A DNA stretch of 47,267 nucleotides, from assembly GCA_003220345.1 (NCBI GenBank), contig QHSC01000084.1, positions 1-47,267 of the forward strand. The letters are read 5' to 3'. This document shows positions 24,032 through 35,112 of this stretch, one piece after another. A program made the translations under genes and the position numbers. The stretch's first letter is position 1, and each line of letters opens with the position of its first letter. The notes under the pieces were generated by a model, which saw only the letters and a program-made list of their open reading frames with translations, was not told the origin of the DNA and did not search any database. This DNA is from Candidatus Rokuibacteriota bacterium. Lineage in GTDB: Bacteria > Methylomirabilota > Methylomirabilia > Rokubacteriales > CSP1-6.

Positions 24032-25051
24032 ATGGGCCGACACTTGCTCGCCGGGCTCATGGTGTTGGCAATGCTTCCCTCCGTGCTCGATGCCGCGCCC
24101 CAGGGCGCAGCCCCCAAGCCGGATCCCAAGGAGATCTCCGCGCTCCCGAGCTATGTGCGGCGGGTGGCCCCGGCCATGGTCGGCCTTCGCGTCCAGGTGC
24201 CGGCCGACCGGCCTTCCGCGGCAACCCTCGGTGTCGAGCGGGGGGGCAGCGGCGTCATCTTCGATCAGGCCGGCTATGTCCTCACCGTCAGCTACGTGGT
24301 GCTGGACGCCGCGCGAATCGACGTGGCGCTGCGCGACGGGCGCAAGGTACCGGGCAAGCTTCACGCCCTCGATCTGGAGTCCGGGCTCGGGGTGGTCAGG
24401 CTCGAGGGGCCGGGGCCTTGGCCCGCAGCCGCCCTCGGGGATTCGAGCAAGGTCTCCGCGGGCGATCTCACGGGCACTATCGGGATCGATGAGGACGGCG
24501 ACCTCGTGGTCGCCCAGAGCCGGGTCCAGGCGATCCGCCCATTCGCGGCTTCCTGGGAGTACATGCTCGACCGCGCGTTTCTCGTGGCGCCGCATAACCC
24601 CGCCTTCGGGGGCGCCGCCCTCGTGGATCAGGTGGGCGCCGTCATCGGCATCACCTCACTCCGGCTGGGACAGTCTCCCGTCGTCAACCTCGCCATTCCC
24701 GTCGAGAAGTTCCTCGCCGGCAAAGACGAGCTGCTCGCCAAGGGCCGCGTGGAGAGCCGTCCGCCGCGGCCGTGGCTGGGCCTCTACACGCAGGAGCGCG
24801 CGGGGGGCGGGGTCGTGGTCGCCGGCGTCTCCCCAGCCGGCCCCGCCCGGAGCGCCGGCTTCCGGCAGGGCGACATCATCGTCCGCATCAACGGCGAGCA
24901 GATCTCGACCCAGGAGGAGTTCTATCGGCGTCTCTGGTCAGGGGGGATAGGCCAGGAGGTCCAGCTCGTCGTCCTCCGCGATCAGCGCTTCGAGGCCATC
25001 ACGGTGCGCCCCGTGGATCGCTACCGCATCTACCGCATCAGCGACCCCTAG
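24032..25051 (+). CDS. HtrA/DegP-like protein with PDZ domain, catalytic triad lost (pseudoprotease)
   Basis: The 339-residue protein has a signal peptide, a trypsin-like HtrA fold (about 40-235) and one PDZ domain (about 247-325: VVVAGVSPAGPARSAGFRQG, then DIIVRINGEQIS). All three active-site positions appear replaced. The usual NHVV reads SYVV (Tyr88 for His), the usual SDLAV reads SGLGV (Gly118 for Asp) and the usual GNSGG reads PAFGG (Phe192 for Ser). It probably binds periplasmic peptides or proteins without cutting them. It follows rfbB by two bases and may be part of that operon. Confidence 0.8.
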   Translation: MGRHLLAGLMVLAMLPSVLDAAPQGAAPKPDPKEISALPSYVRRVAPAMVGLRVQVPADRPSAATLGVERGGSGVIFDQAGYVLTVSYVVLDAARIDVALRDGRKVPGKLHALDLESGLGVVRLEGPGPWPAAALGDSSKVSAGDLTGTIGIDEDGDLVVAQSRVQAIRPFAASWEYMLDRAFLVAPHNPAFGGAALVDQVGAVIGITSLRLGQSPVVNLAIPVEKFLAGKDELLAKGRVESRPPRPWLGLYTQERAGGGVVVAGVSPAGPARSAGFRQGDIIVRINGEQISTQEEFYRRLWSGGIGQEVQLVVLRDQRFEAITVRPVDRYRIYRISDP

Positions 25052-25062
25052 AGAGTCCCTGC

Positions 25063-26466
25063 GTGCGCGGCGTGGACACCTATCAGGGGCGCGGGCTCAT
25101 CGCCGACCCCATCCACCAGTACATCCTCTACACGCGCCCGGATGGCGTCCCCGGGGAGACGACCGAGCAGGACCTGATCGACTCCCCCTGGATGCAGCGC
25201 CTCCGCCGCGTGCCGCAGCTCCAGTCGGCGCGCTGGGTCTTTCCCGCCGCCGAGCACAGCCGATTCCAGCATTCCCTCGGCGCCATGCACCTGGCGGGTC
25301 GCTTCGCCCAGCAGCTTCACCCCTCGCTCAAGGCGGAGTTTCCCGATGCGCCGTCGGCCGCTCTCATCGAAGAGCTGCTGCGGATGTCGGGTCTCCTGCA
25401 CGACATCGGCCACGGTCCCTTCGGGCACTTCTTCGACGACAATTTTCTCGTGGATTTCGACCTCACCCACGAGAAGCTCGGCCAGCGCATCATCACCGAG
25501 CAGCTCGGTGATCTGATCCGCGGCCAGCGCCGTAGCCCGTCCGGCCCCTTCGAGCCCGGAGAGAGCATTGACCCGGAGTGGATCTGCTATCTCATGGGCA
25601 AGAGTTACACGAAACCGGAGTCCGCCCATCCCCGCTGGCTGGCCCACCTCAAGCCGCTCCTCTCGGGGATCTACACCGCGGACAACATGGACTATGTCCT
25701 GCGCGATTCCTACATGTGCGGGGTGGCCGTGGGGCCCATCGACATCGAGCGCATCATCTACTACTCCTTCTTCAGCGACAAAGGGCTCACCCTCGACCGC
25801 GGCGGCATCCAGGCCTTCATCATGTTCCTGAACGCCCGCTTCTACATGTACACGAACGTCTACTACCACCGGACCACGCGCGGCATCGACCTGCACCTGA
25901 AGGAGATCTTCCGCGACACCATCCGGCTGATCTTTCCCCACGATCTCCGGAAGGACATCCACCCGTACCTCCAGCTGACGGAGTGGACGCTCCTCGAGGA
26001 AGTGGCGCGCTGGCAGGACGCCGACGATCCCGAGCGCAAGGCCCTGGGCCAGGAGTGGCGGCACATCCTGGACCGGCGGCTCAAGTGGCGCATGTCGCAC
26101 GAGGTGGTGCTCGACATCTTCGAGCCGCGCCGGGGCCTGGGATTCATGCAGGCCGAGGAGGTCGAGCGTCGGGTGCGCGAGCTTCTGCCCTCGGCCCTCA
26201 AGGACTTCCCGTTCAAGATCGACATGGCGCAGCAGGATCCGCGCCCCCTCAACCCCATCGGCATGCAGGACCGCCAGATCTACGTCTACGATTCGGCGTC
26301 CAAGGACGTCTCGCCCGAGCCGCTCAAGGAGCTGCTGAAGTATCTTCCGGGGAAGGTGGCCCAGTGCCGGATCTTCGCTCAGACCCACGAGCACGACCAA
26401 CTCCTGGCCCGGGCCCTCAACCAGGCCCTGGGCGAGGAGCGACCCGCCCACCCGACCAACCTCTAG
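25063..26466 (+). CDS. HD-domain phosphohydrolase (dGTPase/SAMHD1-like)
   Basis: The 467-residue protein has an HD-superfamily fold. HSRFQHSLGAMHLA supplies the first His, LLHDIGHGPFGHFF the His-Asp pair, and YTADNMDYVLRDSYMCGV the last Asp and the family helix. Length and motif order match the dNTP triphosphohydrolase relatives found widely in bacteria. The GTG at 25063 is taken as start. It could hydrolyse dNTPs or another nucleotide; the substrate cannot be deduced. Confidence 0.83.
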   Translation: MRGVDTYQGRGLIADPIHQYILYTRPDGVPGETTEQDLIDSPWMQRLRRVPQLQSARWVFPAAEHSRFQHSLGAMHLAGRFAQQLHPSLKAEFPDAPSAALIEELLRMSGLLHDIGHGPFGHFFDDNFLVDFDLTHEKLGQRIITEQLGDLIRGQRRSPSGPFEPGESIDPEWICYLMGKSYTKPESAHPRWLAHLKPLLSGIYTADNMDYVLRDSYMCGVAVGPIDIERIIYYSFFSDKGLTLDRGGIQAFIMFLNARFYMYTNVYYHRTTRGIDLHLKEIFRDTIRLIFPHDLRKDIHPYLQLTEWTLLEEVARWQDADDPERKALGQEWRHILDRRLKWRMSHEVVLDIFEPRRGLGFMQAEEVERRVRELLPSALKDFPFKIDMAQQDPRPLNPIGMQDRQIYVYDSASKDVSPEPLKELLKYLPGKVAQCRIFAQTHEHDQLLARALNQALGEERPAHPTNL

Positions 26467-26482
26467 TAGAAGGGACAGCACG

Positions 26483-27655
<1,173 letters not shown>

Positions 27656-27721
27656 GCCCGGCTCCGCGGTGGCGGCGATGGCCGGCATGAGCGCGAGGTG
27701 CTTGGTGTAGCATAGGGTTCC

Positions 27722-28942
27722 ATGACTCCCGACCCGACCGCTCAGGCTGTGGCGTTGCCGCGCGCTGCCGTCGCTGCTCCCTCCGTTTCCGAGCGCGCGC
27801 GCCCGAATTACAAGCTGCTGGGGCTCCTCGCCCTCGGCCATCTCGTCATCGACACCAATCAGGGCTCGCTGCCCGCACTCCTGCCGTATCTGAAGTCGGC
27901 GCTGGGGCTGACCTACGCAGCCACAGGCGTCATCGTGCTCATGGCGAACGTGGCCTCGTCTCTGATCCAGCCCCTCTTCGGTTTTCTCGCCGACAAGACG
28001 GCGAGGCGCTGGCTCCTGCCCCTGTCCGTCTTCCTCTCTGCCCTCGGTATCTCGCTCATCGGTGTGGCCCCGAGCTACTACGCCGTGCTCGCCCTCGTGA
28101 TGCTGGGCGGCTTCGGCGTGGCCGCCTATCACCCCGAGGGTTATCGGACGGCGACGCAGGTGGCGGGCGAGCGCAAGGCCACCGGCGTGTCGATCTTCTC
28201 GACGGGGGGGAACATCGGGGTCGCCCTCGGCCCACCCCTGATCACGGCGCTGGTGACCACGCTGGGTCTCGCGGGCAGTCTCGGCCTGCTCGTCCCGGGA
28301 CTCCTCGTGGCGGGGCTTCTCATGACGGTGCTGCCCGGTCTCTCGCGGCCGCTACCCGCGCTCACGCACCGTGCCACCCTGGCCCCCCAAACCATGGTCG
28401 GAGCAATGTCGCTGCTCATCCTCGTGATCGCGGTCCGCTCCTGGACTCAGATCGGCTTTAGCACGTACGTCCCCTTCTACTACCTCGAAGTGCTGAAGGG
28501 CGACCCGCGGATGGTCGGCACGCTCCTCGCCGTGTTTCTCGGCGCGGGCGCCGCGGGCACGCTGATCGCCGGACCTATCTCGGACCGCATCGGCCACCGG
28601 CGCTACATGGTCGGCGTCTTCTTCCTCGCCACGCCGCTCGCCGTGGGCTTCATGCTCGCCAGCGGCATCTGGAGCTTCATCCTGCTCGGCGCCCTCGGCG
28701 TCGTGCTCGTCTCGACCTTCACGGTGTCGGTCGTGCTGGGCCAGGCTTACATGCCGCGCAACGTGGGAATGGCCTCCGGGCTCATCGTGGGTTTCGCCAT
28801 CGGGGCGGGCGGCATCGGCGCCACCGCCCTCGGCTGGATCGCCGACCACTGGGGACTGTCATCCGCCCTCTGGATCTCCGCGCTCACGCCCGTGCTCGGC
28901 TGTCTCCTCGCCCTCACCCTGCCCGAGCCGCGCGCGCGTTGA
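27722..28942 (+). CDS. MFS transporter, fosmidomycin-resistance (Fsr)-like
   Basis: The 406-residue protein shows about 12 hydrophobic segments. The N-terminal block LGHLVIDTNQGSLPALLPYL, the MFS loop GFLADKTARRWLLPLSVF and FGVAAYHPEGYRTATQVAG are characteristic of the Fsr group. These pumps export fosmidomycin and related compounds. No ribosome site is obvious. A -10-like TAGCAT eight bases before the ATG hints at a short or absent leader. Confidence 0.83.
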   Translation: MTPDPTAQAVALPRAAVAAPSVSERARPNYKLLGLLALGHLVIDTNQGSLPALLPYLKSALGLTYAATGVIVLMANVASSLIQPLFGFLADKTARRWLLPLSVFLSALGISLIGVAPSYYAVLALVMLGGFGVAAYHPEGYRTATQVAGERKATGVSIFSTGGNIGVALGPPLITALVTTLGLAGSLGLLVPGLLVAGLLMTVLPGLSRPLPALTHRATLAPQTMVGAMSLLILVIAVRSWTQIGFSTYVPFYYLEVLKGDPRMVGTLLAVFLGAGAAGTLIAGPISDRIGHRRYMVGVFFLATPLAVGFMLASGIWSFILLGALGVVLVSTFTVSVVLGQAYMPRNVGMASGLIVGFAIGAGGIGATALGWIADHWGLSSALWISALTPVLGCLLALTLPEPRAR

Positions 28943-28955
28943 GGAGATCACACGC

Positions 28956-29789
28956 GTGACCATCCTCCACCATTTTCAGGACGGCGAGCAGGTCCTGCTC
29001 ATCGACCAGCGGGGCAAGCGCTACCTTCTCCTCCTGAGAAAGGGCGAGACCTTTCATTGCGACCGGGGCTGGATCCACCACGAGACCATCATCGGCCAGC
29101 CCGACGGCGCCTGGGTGCGGACCTCCAAGGGCACGCGCTGTCTCGCCATCCGGCCCACCCTCGCCGAGTACGTGCTCGACATGCCCCGGGGCGCCCAGGT
29201 CATCTATCCGAAGGACCTGGCCATGGTCCTCTTCTGGGCCGACATCTTTCCCGGCGCGCGCGTGCTCGAGGCGGGCATGGGCTCGGGCGCCCTGACCCTG
29301 GCCCTGCTGCGCGCGGTGGGGCCGGAAGGCAAGGTCATCACGTACGAGCAGCGGGAAGATTTCGCGCGGCGGGCGCTCGCCAATATCCAGACGCGCATGG
29401 GTGAGGTGACCAACCTGGCCGTGCGCCTGCGGCCCGTGGAAGAAGGGCTCGGGGAGGAGGAGCCGGTGGACCGCGCGGTCTTCGATCTGCCCGAGCCCTG
29501 GCATCTCGTCGAGCCCGTCACGCGCAGCCTGCGCTCGGGAGGAATCTTCCTCTCGTACCTGCCTACCATCGTGCAATCCCATCAACTCTCCGAGGCGCTG
29601 CGGCGACATCCGGGCTACGCGCTCGTGGAGACGTTCGAGACTCTCATGCGGCCGTGGAACATCGACGGGCTGTCTGTCCGCCCCTTTCATCGGATGGTCG
29701 CCCACACCGGGTTCATCACGGTGGCACGCCGGGTCGTGCCGGAAGAGGGCGTGACCGTACGCCCCATCGAGAGCAACCAGAGCTATTGA
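28956..29789 (+). CDS. trmI: tRNA (adenine-58-N1)-methyltransferase TrmI-like
   Basis: The 277-residue enzyme has the N-terminal beta domain (LLIDQRGKRYLLLLRKGETF) and a Rossmann methyltransferase domain: IYPKDLAMVLFWADIFPGAR, then VLEAGMGSGALTLALLRAVG for AdoMet. DLPEPWHLVEPV supplies the catalytic region. It methylates A58 of tRNA in the T-loop. The GTG start has GAGGAG upstream. Confidence 0.9.
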   Translation: MTILHHFQDGEQVLLIDQRGKRYLLLLRKGETFHCDRGWIHHETIIGQPDGAWVRTSKGTRCLAIRPTLAEYVLDMPRGAQVIYPKDLAMVLFWADIFPGARVLEAGMGSGALTLALLRAVGPEGKVITYEQREDFARRALANIQTRMGEVTNLAVRLRPVEEGLGEEEPVDRAVFDLPEPWHLVEPVTRSLRSGGIFLSYLPTIVQSHQLSEALRRHPGYALVETFETLMRPWNIDGLSVRPFHRMVAHTGFITVARRVVPEEGVTVRPIESNQSY

Positions 29790-29792
29790 GCG

Positions 29793-31178
29793 GTGCTCGA
29801 GCGCTGCTTCGACCTGTCCCGTCGTGGCGCCACCGTGGGCGCCGAGGTGCGCGGCGGCCTCACCACCTTCATGGTGATGGCCTACATCATCTTCGTGAAT
29901 CCGGCCATCCTGGGATTCGCGGGTATTCCCGCACTGCAGGGGCAGGGGCCGGGCTTTGCCGCGACGCAGGCCGCGACCTGCCTCGTGGCCGGCGTGATGA
30001 CCATCCTGATGGGGCTCGTCGCCAACTATCCGCTCGCCCTCGCCTCGGGCATGGGGCTCAATGCCGCCGTGGCCTTCCAGCTCGTGGCGGGCTTGAAGCT
30101 GCCGTGGCCGGCGGCCATGGGCGTCATCGTGCTGGAAGGCGTCGTCATCACCGGCTTAGTGCTGACGGGACTTCGCGAAGCAATCATGCATGCCATTCCC
30201 GCCTCGCTCAAGCGGGCCATCGGCGTCGGCATCGGGCTCTTCATACTCTTCATCGGTATGAATGCCGCGGGCATCGTCAAGCCGGGCCCGCCCGGCGTGC
30301 CCGTGACCTTGGGAGAGCTGACGGCGGCGCCCGTGGCGGTGGCCCTCTTCGGGCTCCTGCTCATGGTCTGGTTCCAGTCGCGGGGCATGGCGAGCGGGCT
30401 CTTGCTCGGCATCGCCCTCACCACGCTCCTCGCCATGATCGTCAACGCGTGGACGGACGGGCGCGCCTTTCCCTTGCCGGGGCAGGCCGTGATTCCGAAG
30501 AGCCTCGTGGCCTGGCCCGACCTGTCGAGTCTCGGCGCGGGGCTCGACTTCACGGTCTTCGTCAGAGTGGGCGCGATCACCGCCGTGGTCACCATCTTCT
30601 CCATCATGCTCTCCGACTTCTTCGACACCATGGGCACGGTCGTGGGGATCGGCACGGAGGCAGGGTGGCTGGACGCCGACGGGCGGCTGCCCCGCCTGAA
30701 CCGTGTGCTGCTCGTAGATTCGCTCGCGGCGGTGGCGGGCGGAGCGGCCGGCGCGTCCTCGGCGACGACCTATGTCGAGTCCGCGGCCGGCGTGGCCGCG
30801 GGAGCGAAGACAGGCCTCGCCTCGGTGGTCACGGGCCTCTGCTTCCTCGCCGCGCTCTTTCTCGCACCGGTCGCGGGGGTTGTTCCCGCCCAGGCGACCG
30901 CGCCCGCCCTCATCCTGGTGGGATTTCTCATGATGAGACTCGTGCGCGACATTCCGTTCGGCGACCTCGAGGAAGGCTTCCCCGCGCTCCTCATCGTGAC
31001 GCTCATGCCCTTCACGTACTCGATCACGGACGGCATCGGCGCGGGGTTCGTCGCCTACTGCGTCATCAAGCTCCTCCGCGGCAAGGGGGCGGAGGTGCAT
31101 GCCATGATGTATGGGACGGCCGTTGCCTTCGCGATCTACTTCGCCATGCCCGCCGTGCGAGCGCTCCTGCGCGCCTGA
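29793..31178 (+). CDS. NCS2-family purine permease (AzgA-like)
   Basis: The 461-residue transporter has more than ten hydrophobic segments. Motifs are VRGGLTTFMVMAYIIFVNPA near the start, GMGLNAAVAFQLV, SDFFDTMGTVVGIGTEAGWL and SSATTYVESAAGVAAGAKTG. They place it with AzgA-type guanine/hypoxanthine/adenine symporters of the inner membrane. It follows trmI by three bases and starts at a GTG. Confidence 0.88.
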   Translation: MLERCFDLSRRGATVGAEVRGGLTTFMVMAYIIFVNPAILGFAGIPALQGQGPGFAATQAATCLVAGVMTILMGLVANYPLALASGMGLNAAVAFQLVAGLKLPWPAAMGVIVLEGVVITGLVLTGLREAIMHAIPASLKRAIGVGIGLFILFIGMNAAGIVKPGPPGVPVTLGELTAAPVAVALFGLLLMVWFQSRGMASGLLLGIALTTLLAMIVNAWTDGRAFPLPGQAVIPKSLVAWPDLSSLGAGLDFTVFVRVGAITAVVTIFSIMLSDFFDTMGTVVGIGTEAGWLDADGRLPRLNRVLLVDSLAAVAGGAAGASSATTYVESAAGVAAGAKTGLASVVTGLCFLAALFLAPVAGVVPAQATAPALILVGFLMMRLVRDIPFGDLEEGFPALLIVTLMPFTYSITDGIGAGFVAYCVIKLLRGKGAEVHAMMYGTAVAFAIYFAMPAVRALLRA

Positions 31179-31252
31179 GGGCGCCCGCGGCTGTGTGGTA
31201 GGCTAGGTAGTCCGCGGCCGTCGCGGGTGAAACTTCCAAGGAGGCCGATTCG

Positions 31253-33163
31253 TTGATCACCGCCATGCGTGAGTACTTCCGGGGGATGAAGCTCATCCTT
31301 CTGATCGTGGGCGTGGCCTTCGTTGCCACGAGCCTTGTCTTCTACGGCTCCACCTCGCTCCGCGGGGAGAGCGGCAGGGCCTCCGCCCAGGTGGCGAGCA
31401 TCAATGGCGAGGAGATCCCGCCCGCGCGCTTCCAGCGCGTGCTCCGGAACTACCTGGAGTATTACCGGCGGACGTACCAGCAGAACCTCACCCCCGAGAT
31501 GGCCGAGCGTGTGGGGCTGACGCAGCAGGTGATCAACGAGCTGATCCAGGAGGCCCTCATCCTTCAGCAGGCCAAGCGCGAAGGCATCACGGTCAGCGAC
31601 GAGGAGCTGCGCCTGCGCATCCAGGCCATTCCCGCCTTCCAGGAGGATGGACGCTTCTCGCTCGATCGGTACAAGCTCGTCCTCAAGGAGAACCGGATGG
31701 ACCCCAACGATTTCGAGAGCGAGGTCCGCCGGGACATGCTGCGCCAGCGCATGGAGGCGCTCGTCAAGGACGGCATCAAGGTCTCGGACGCCGAGGTCGA
31801 GCAGGCCTACGGAATCCGCTATGAACGGGTGCGTGCGGAATGGGCGTACGTCGAGGCGGCGCCGCTCATGGCCCAGGTGACGGTGAGCGACGCGGACGCG
31901 GAGGCGTTCCTCAAGACCCACGCGGCGCGCTTCAGCCGGCCCGAGCGGCGGAAGGTCCAGTACGCCCTCCTCGCCCCCAAGGCGTTCGCGCAGGTCGTTT
32001 CCGATCAGGACGCCGAGACCTACTACAAGGAGCACGGAGCGGAGTTCGAGCGGCCGAAGCGGCTCAAGACGGCGCACATCCTCGTGCGGGTTCCCCCTAC
32101 GGGAGGCAGCGAGGCCGAGAACAAGTCCAGGGCCAAGATTGCGGAGGCCATCCGGCGCGTGAAGGCAGGCGAGGATTTCGGCAAGCTCGCCAAGGAGATC
32201 TCCGAGGACACGGCCACGGCGGGGCAGGGCGGCGAACTGGGATTCGTCGGCAAGGGTGAGATGGTGCCGCAGTTCGAGGAAGGGGTCTTCGCCCTCAAGA
32301 AGGGAGAGGTCTCGCCCCAGCCCGTGCGGACGCCATTCGGGTACCACGCCATCAAGGTCCTGGACGTTCAGGACGCGGGGGTGCAGCCCTTTCGTGAAGT
32401 CGCGCCCAAGATCAAGGAGAAGCTCGGGGCCGAGCGGAGCGAGCGAGCGGCTCAGGCCAAGGCCGACGAGGCGCGGCCGGCCCTCGCGGCGGGGAAAGAT
32501 TTCGCGGCCGACGCGAAGCAGCTCGGCCTCGAGGTGAAAGAGACGACCATCGCGCGCGGCGATGGGCTCGAGGGAATCGGGCGCGATCCCGGACTCGAAG
32601 ACGCGCTCTTCGGTCTGGCCGTGGGCGGCGTCACCCCGCCGATCAAGACGGCGGTGGGCATCATGATCGCCAAGGTCACCGAGCAGTTCGCCGCGGGGGT
32701 GCCGCCCTTCGCCGAAGTCAAGGACCGTGTGGTGGAGTCGATCAAGCGCGAGCGCGCCCAGGCCGCCGCCGAGGAGCGCGCCAAGGCCCTCGGGGCTTCC
32801 GTGGGCGCGGGTGATCTTCTCGCCGCGGCGAGGCGCGACAAGCTGCCGGGAGGCGAGACGCCGCTCTTCTCGCGAGCGGAGCCGCCCAAGGAGCGCGAGG
32901 CGCTGCCCGGCGCGGTGCTGCTGGCTGCCTTGCAGACGCCCGCGGGCAAGGTGAGCGAGCCCGTGAAGACGGCCACGGGAGTCTATATCGTGCAGACCCT
33001 CGAGCGGAGAGCCGCCGATCCGCAAGGTTTCGACAAGTCCCGTGATCAGCTGCGGACGCAGGTTCTCGAGCAGAAGCGCGCGTTCGCCTGGGAACGCTGG
33101 GTCAAGGCCCTCTACGCGGGAGCCAAGATCAAGGTCCAGGGCGAGACCGTCGGCGTCAACTGA
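31253..33163 (+). CDS. PpiD/SurA-like periplasmic peptidyl-prolyl isomerase, membrane-anchored
   Basis: The 636-residue protein has a single N-terminal membrane helix ([20 protein letters not shown]), a SurA-N chaperone region (about 45-200) and parvulin domains. The first is [14 protein letters not shown] to [13 protein letters not shown] (about 275-380), with a second, weaker repeat further on. This is the PpiD layout, a chaperone at the Sec exit helping outer-membrane proteins fold. The TTG at 31253 is preferred because AAGGAGG sits eight bases before it; the ATG at 31265 would be too far. Confidence 0.87.
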   Translation: MITAMREYFRGMKLILLIVGVAFVATSLVFYGSTSLRGESGRASAQVASINGEEIPPARFQRVLRNYLEYYRRTYQQNLTPEMAERVGLTQQVINELIQEALILQQAKREGITVSDEELRLRIQAIPAFQEDGRFSLDRYKLVLKENRMDPNDFESEVRRDMLRQRMEALVKDGIKVSDAEVEQAYGIRYERVRAEWAYVEAAPLMAQVTVSDADAEAFLKTHAARFSRPERRKVQYALLAPKAFAQVVSDQDAETYYKEHGAEFERPKRLKTAHILVRVPPTGGSEAENKSRAKIAEAIRRVKAGEDFGKLAKEISEDTATAGQGGELGFVGKGEMVPQFEEGVFALKKGEVSPQPVRTPFGYHAIKVLDVQDAGVQPFREVAPKIKEKLGAERSERAAQAKADEARPALAAGKDFAADAKQLGLEVKETTIARGDGLEGIGRDPGLEDALFGLAVGGVTPPIKTAVGIMIAKVTEQFAAGVPPFAEVKDRVVESIKRERAQAAAEERAKALGASVGAGDLLAAARRDKLPGGETPLFSRAEPPKEREALPGAVLLAALQTPAGKVSEPVKTATGVYIVQTLERRAADPQGFDKSRDQLRTQVLEQKRAFAWERWVKALYAGAKIKVQGETVGVN

Positions 33164-33200
33164 GATATGTCGCCGATGCGCGCGGACCTGGGATAAGCCG

Positions 33201-33689
33201 ATGTCGATCCTGCGCACGCCCATGACTCGCGAGGGTCACACACGCCTCCGGGAAGAGCTCGAGCGACTGAAGCGCGTGGAGCGGCCCGCCATCATCAAGG
33301 CCATCGCCGAGGCGCGGGCCCACGGCGATCTCTCGGAGAACGCCGAGTATCATGCCGCCCGGGAGAAGCAGTCTTTCACCGAGGCGCGGATCAATGAGCT
33401 GGAGGGTAAGCTGGGCGCCGCCGAGGTCATCGAGCCGCCCACCTCGGGTGATCGCGTCACCTTCGGCTCGACGGTCAGGCTCGAGGATGAGACCGGGAAA
33501 GAAAGCCGGTATCAGATCGTTGGCTCGGACGAGACCGATCCGGCGCGTGGCCGCATTTCCATCATGGCCCCCCTCGCGCGCACGCTGATCGGCAAGAAGG
33601 TGGGCGACACGGTGATCGCGCAGCTTCCGGGGGGCAAGAAGACCTTCGAGATCCTCGAAGCGAACTTCCCGTTCGACGGGAGGCCCTAG
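33201..33689 (+). CDS. greA: Transcription elongation factor GreA
   Basis: The 162-residue protein has the coiled-coil N-domain with [19 protein letters not shown], holding the acidic tip, and the FKBP-like C-domain ([35 protein letters not shown]). GreA makes stalled RNA polymerase cleave backtracked transcripts. The start at 33201 gives the usual length; a second ATG at 33222 exists. Confidence 0.95.
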   Translation: MSILRTPMTREGHTRLREELERLKRVERPAIIKAIAEARAHGDLSENAEYHAAREKQSFTEARINELEGKLGAAEVIEPPTSGDRVTFGSTVRLEDETGKESRYQIVGSDETDPARGRISIMAPLARTLIGKKVGDTVIAQLPGGKKTFEILEANFPFDGRP

Positions 33690-33698
33690 CAGTCTCAG

Positions 33699-34826
33699 CT
33701 ACCGCAGGGCGTCCCGCAGCTCTCTCGTCAGCGCTTCCACGGTGCCGCGCGTGCCGCCCTGCAGCTTGTTCTTCCACTCCGCCTCGGTCTCGAAGCGCCG
33801 GTCACGGAGCCGCTCGCCCCAGGGCTTGACCGCCTCGCGAATCGCGTTGTGGTCGAAGGCGTCACGCTTCAGCTCGCGCGCGCGGGCCATCACGTCAGGG
33901 GCCACCCGGATGAAGGCGCGGAGAGCCGCGCCCGTCTTGATCGAGTACTTGCGCCCCGCCCACGCCGTGGGGAAGACGGCCGACACCGCCTTCATGTAGT
34001 TCAGGAAGAAGCGCTTGGCGTTCTGGCGCAGCTCGTTCATGCGCGCGCCGCCGCCGATCTTCTCGACCGTCTCCAGGAAGTCCACGATCTCCTCGGCGAG
34101 GGGCGCCTGGGAGACGCGCCCGCGCCCGGTGCCGAGCATCTTGATCTCACCGTGAAGCGGCGAGGTCTCATCCTCGTTGAGGGAGCGGATCACGTCGTGG
34201 GCGAGGGCCTGGTTCGGATCAGGGTACAGCTTGCGTCCGGCCAGGCTCACGATGTGCGAGGGATTGAGCCGCGTGTGCTTGGCATTGATGGTGACGAAGA
34301 GCTCGACGATCTGACGCGCGTCGAGCCGGTCGAAGAGCACGGCAGGCACCTCGATGCCGAGGTTCTCTCCCGCCTGGGTGACCGCGTGGAGGGCGAGGAG
34401 CCGGTGCTGGCCATCGAGCACCCGGAGCACGCCATGCTCCTCGGGGATTTGCAGGAGACCCAGGTCGTGCTGGCTCGCCATCGGCGTGAAGGTGAAGCGC
34501 TTCTCGGAGGTGATGATGACCGCGCCCGGAATGGCGGGCAGCGTGCCCGCGTCCTTGCAGTCGCGGTAGTAGCTGACCAGCTCGTCGATCTTGCGGCGGA
34601 TGACCGGACGCTGGTAGGCAGCCTCGCTCTCGCCGATCCGCTTCTCGAGGGCCTCCCAGTTGACCCGTGAGCGGTTTCCCCGCTTGGCCTTGGTGGGAGG
34701 AGCGGCCGCGCCCGCGTAGCCCAGGACCTCGAACTTGACCAGGCGATCGATATCCTTGGCCGAGAAGGAGGCCTGAAAGAATTCCACACCGAATTGCTTC
34801 ACACGGTGTGCGGGAACGGTGATCAT
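33699..34826 (-). CDS. DGQHR-domain protein (DndB-like)
   Basis: The 375-residue protein contains VLDGQHRLLALHAV, the signature of the DGQHR family. DndB, the regulator of DNA phosphorothioation, is a member. Further landmarks are FEVLGYAG at the start and FVTINAKHTRLNPSH. No dndACDE genes or other defence genes are nearby, so this copy is an orphan. GGAGGAG precedes the ATG. Codon use looks like its neighbours, but its upstream DNA is unusually AT-rich. Function here is unknown. Confidence 0.78.
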   Translation of the reverse strand: MITVPAHRVKQFGVEFFQASFSAKDIDRLVKFEVLGYAGAAAPPTKAKRGNRSRVNWEALEKRIGESEAAYQRPVIRRKIDELVSYYRDCKDAGTLPAIPGAVIITSEKRFTFTPMASQHDLGLLQIPEEHGVLRVLDGQHRLLALHAVTQAGENLGIEVPAVLFDRLDARQIVELFVTINAKHTRLNPSHIVSLAGRKLYPDPNQALAHDVIRSLNEDETSPLHGEIKMLGTGRGRVSQAPLAEEIVDFLETVEKIGGGARMNELRQNAKRFFLNYMKAVSAVFPTAWAGRKYSIKTGAALRAFIRVAPDVMARARELKRDAFDHNAIREAVKPWGERLRDRRFETEAEWKNKLQGGTRGTVEALTRELRDALR

Positions 34827-34880
34827 GACTCCTCCGCCTAAGTCAGCAGTTGGCCCAGAAGTACTCTGTGGAGCCTTCGT

Positions 34881-34909
34881 AGAGTAATAAATGGATAAAC
34901 CCCTGTCAA
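34881..34909 (-). promoter_or_regulatory. Sigma-70-type promoter of the DGQHR gene
   Basis: On the minus strand a perfect TTGACA (34909-34904) is followed after 17 bases by TACTCT (34886-34881). Transcription would begin near 34874, about 48 bases before the ATG. The whole 34827-35112 gap is markedly AT-rich and carries, besides this promoter, a CCACATGTGG palindrome at 34981-34990 and the hairpins at 35059-35082. Confidence 0.6.
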
Positions 34910-35058
34910 TATGTGCTTTTTTGAGGACTGCCCTGCCTGGATGGCACTCTATATGATGTGCCTTTGAGCAGATCTGTCCACCACATGTGGGTAAGCTGGG
35001 GATGAATAGTACAAGTAGCTGAAAACGTTATGATATATGGAAATATGACGGTGGAGAA

Positions 35059-35082
35059 CCGGCAAATGCCGGATTTTCCGGC
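35059..35082. terminator. Two overlapping hairpins after the minus-strand catabolic cluster
   Basis: CCGGC-AAAT-GCCGG (35059-35072) and GCCGG-ATTTT-CCGGC (35068-35082) share GCCGG and cannot form together. They lie about 30-55 bases beyond the IlvD-type gene stop. Termination of the leftward operon is the simplest reading. Confidence 0.4.
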
Positions 35083-35112
35083 CAAAAATGTCAAGAAGCC
35101 ACAGCGGGACCG

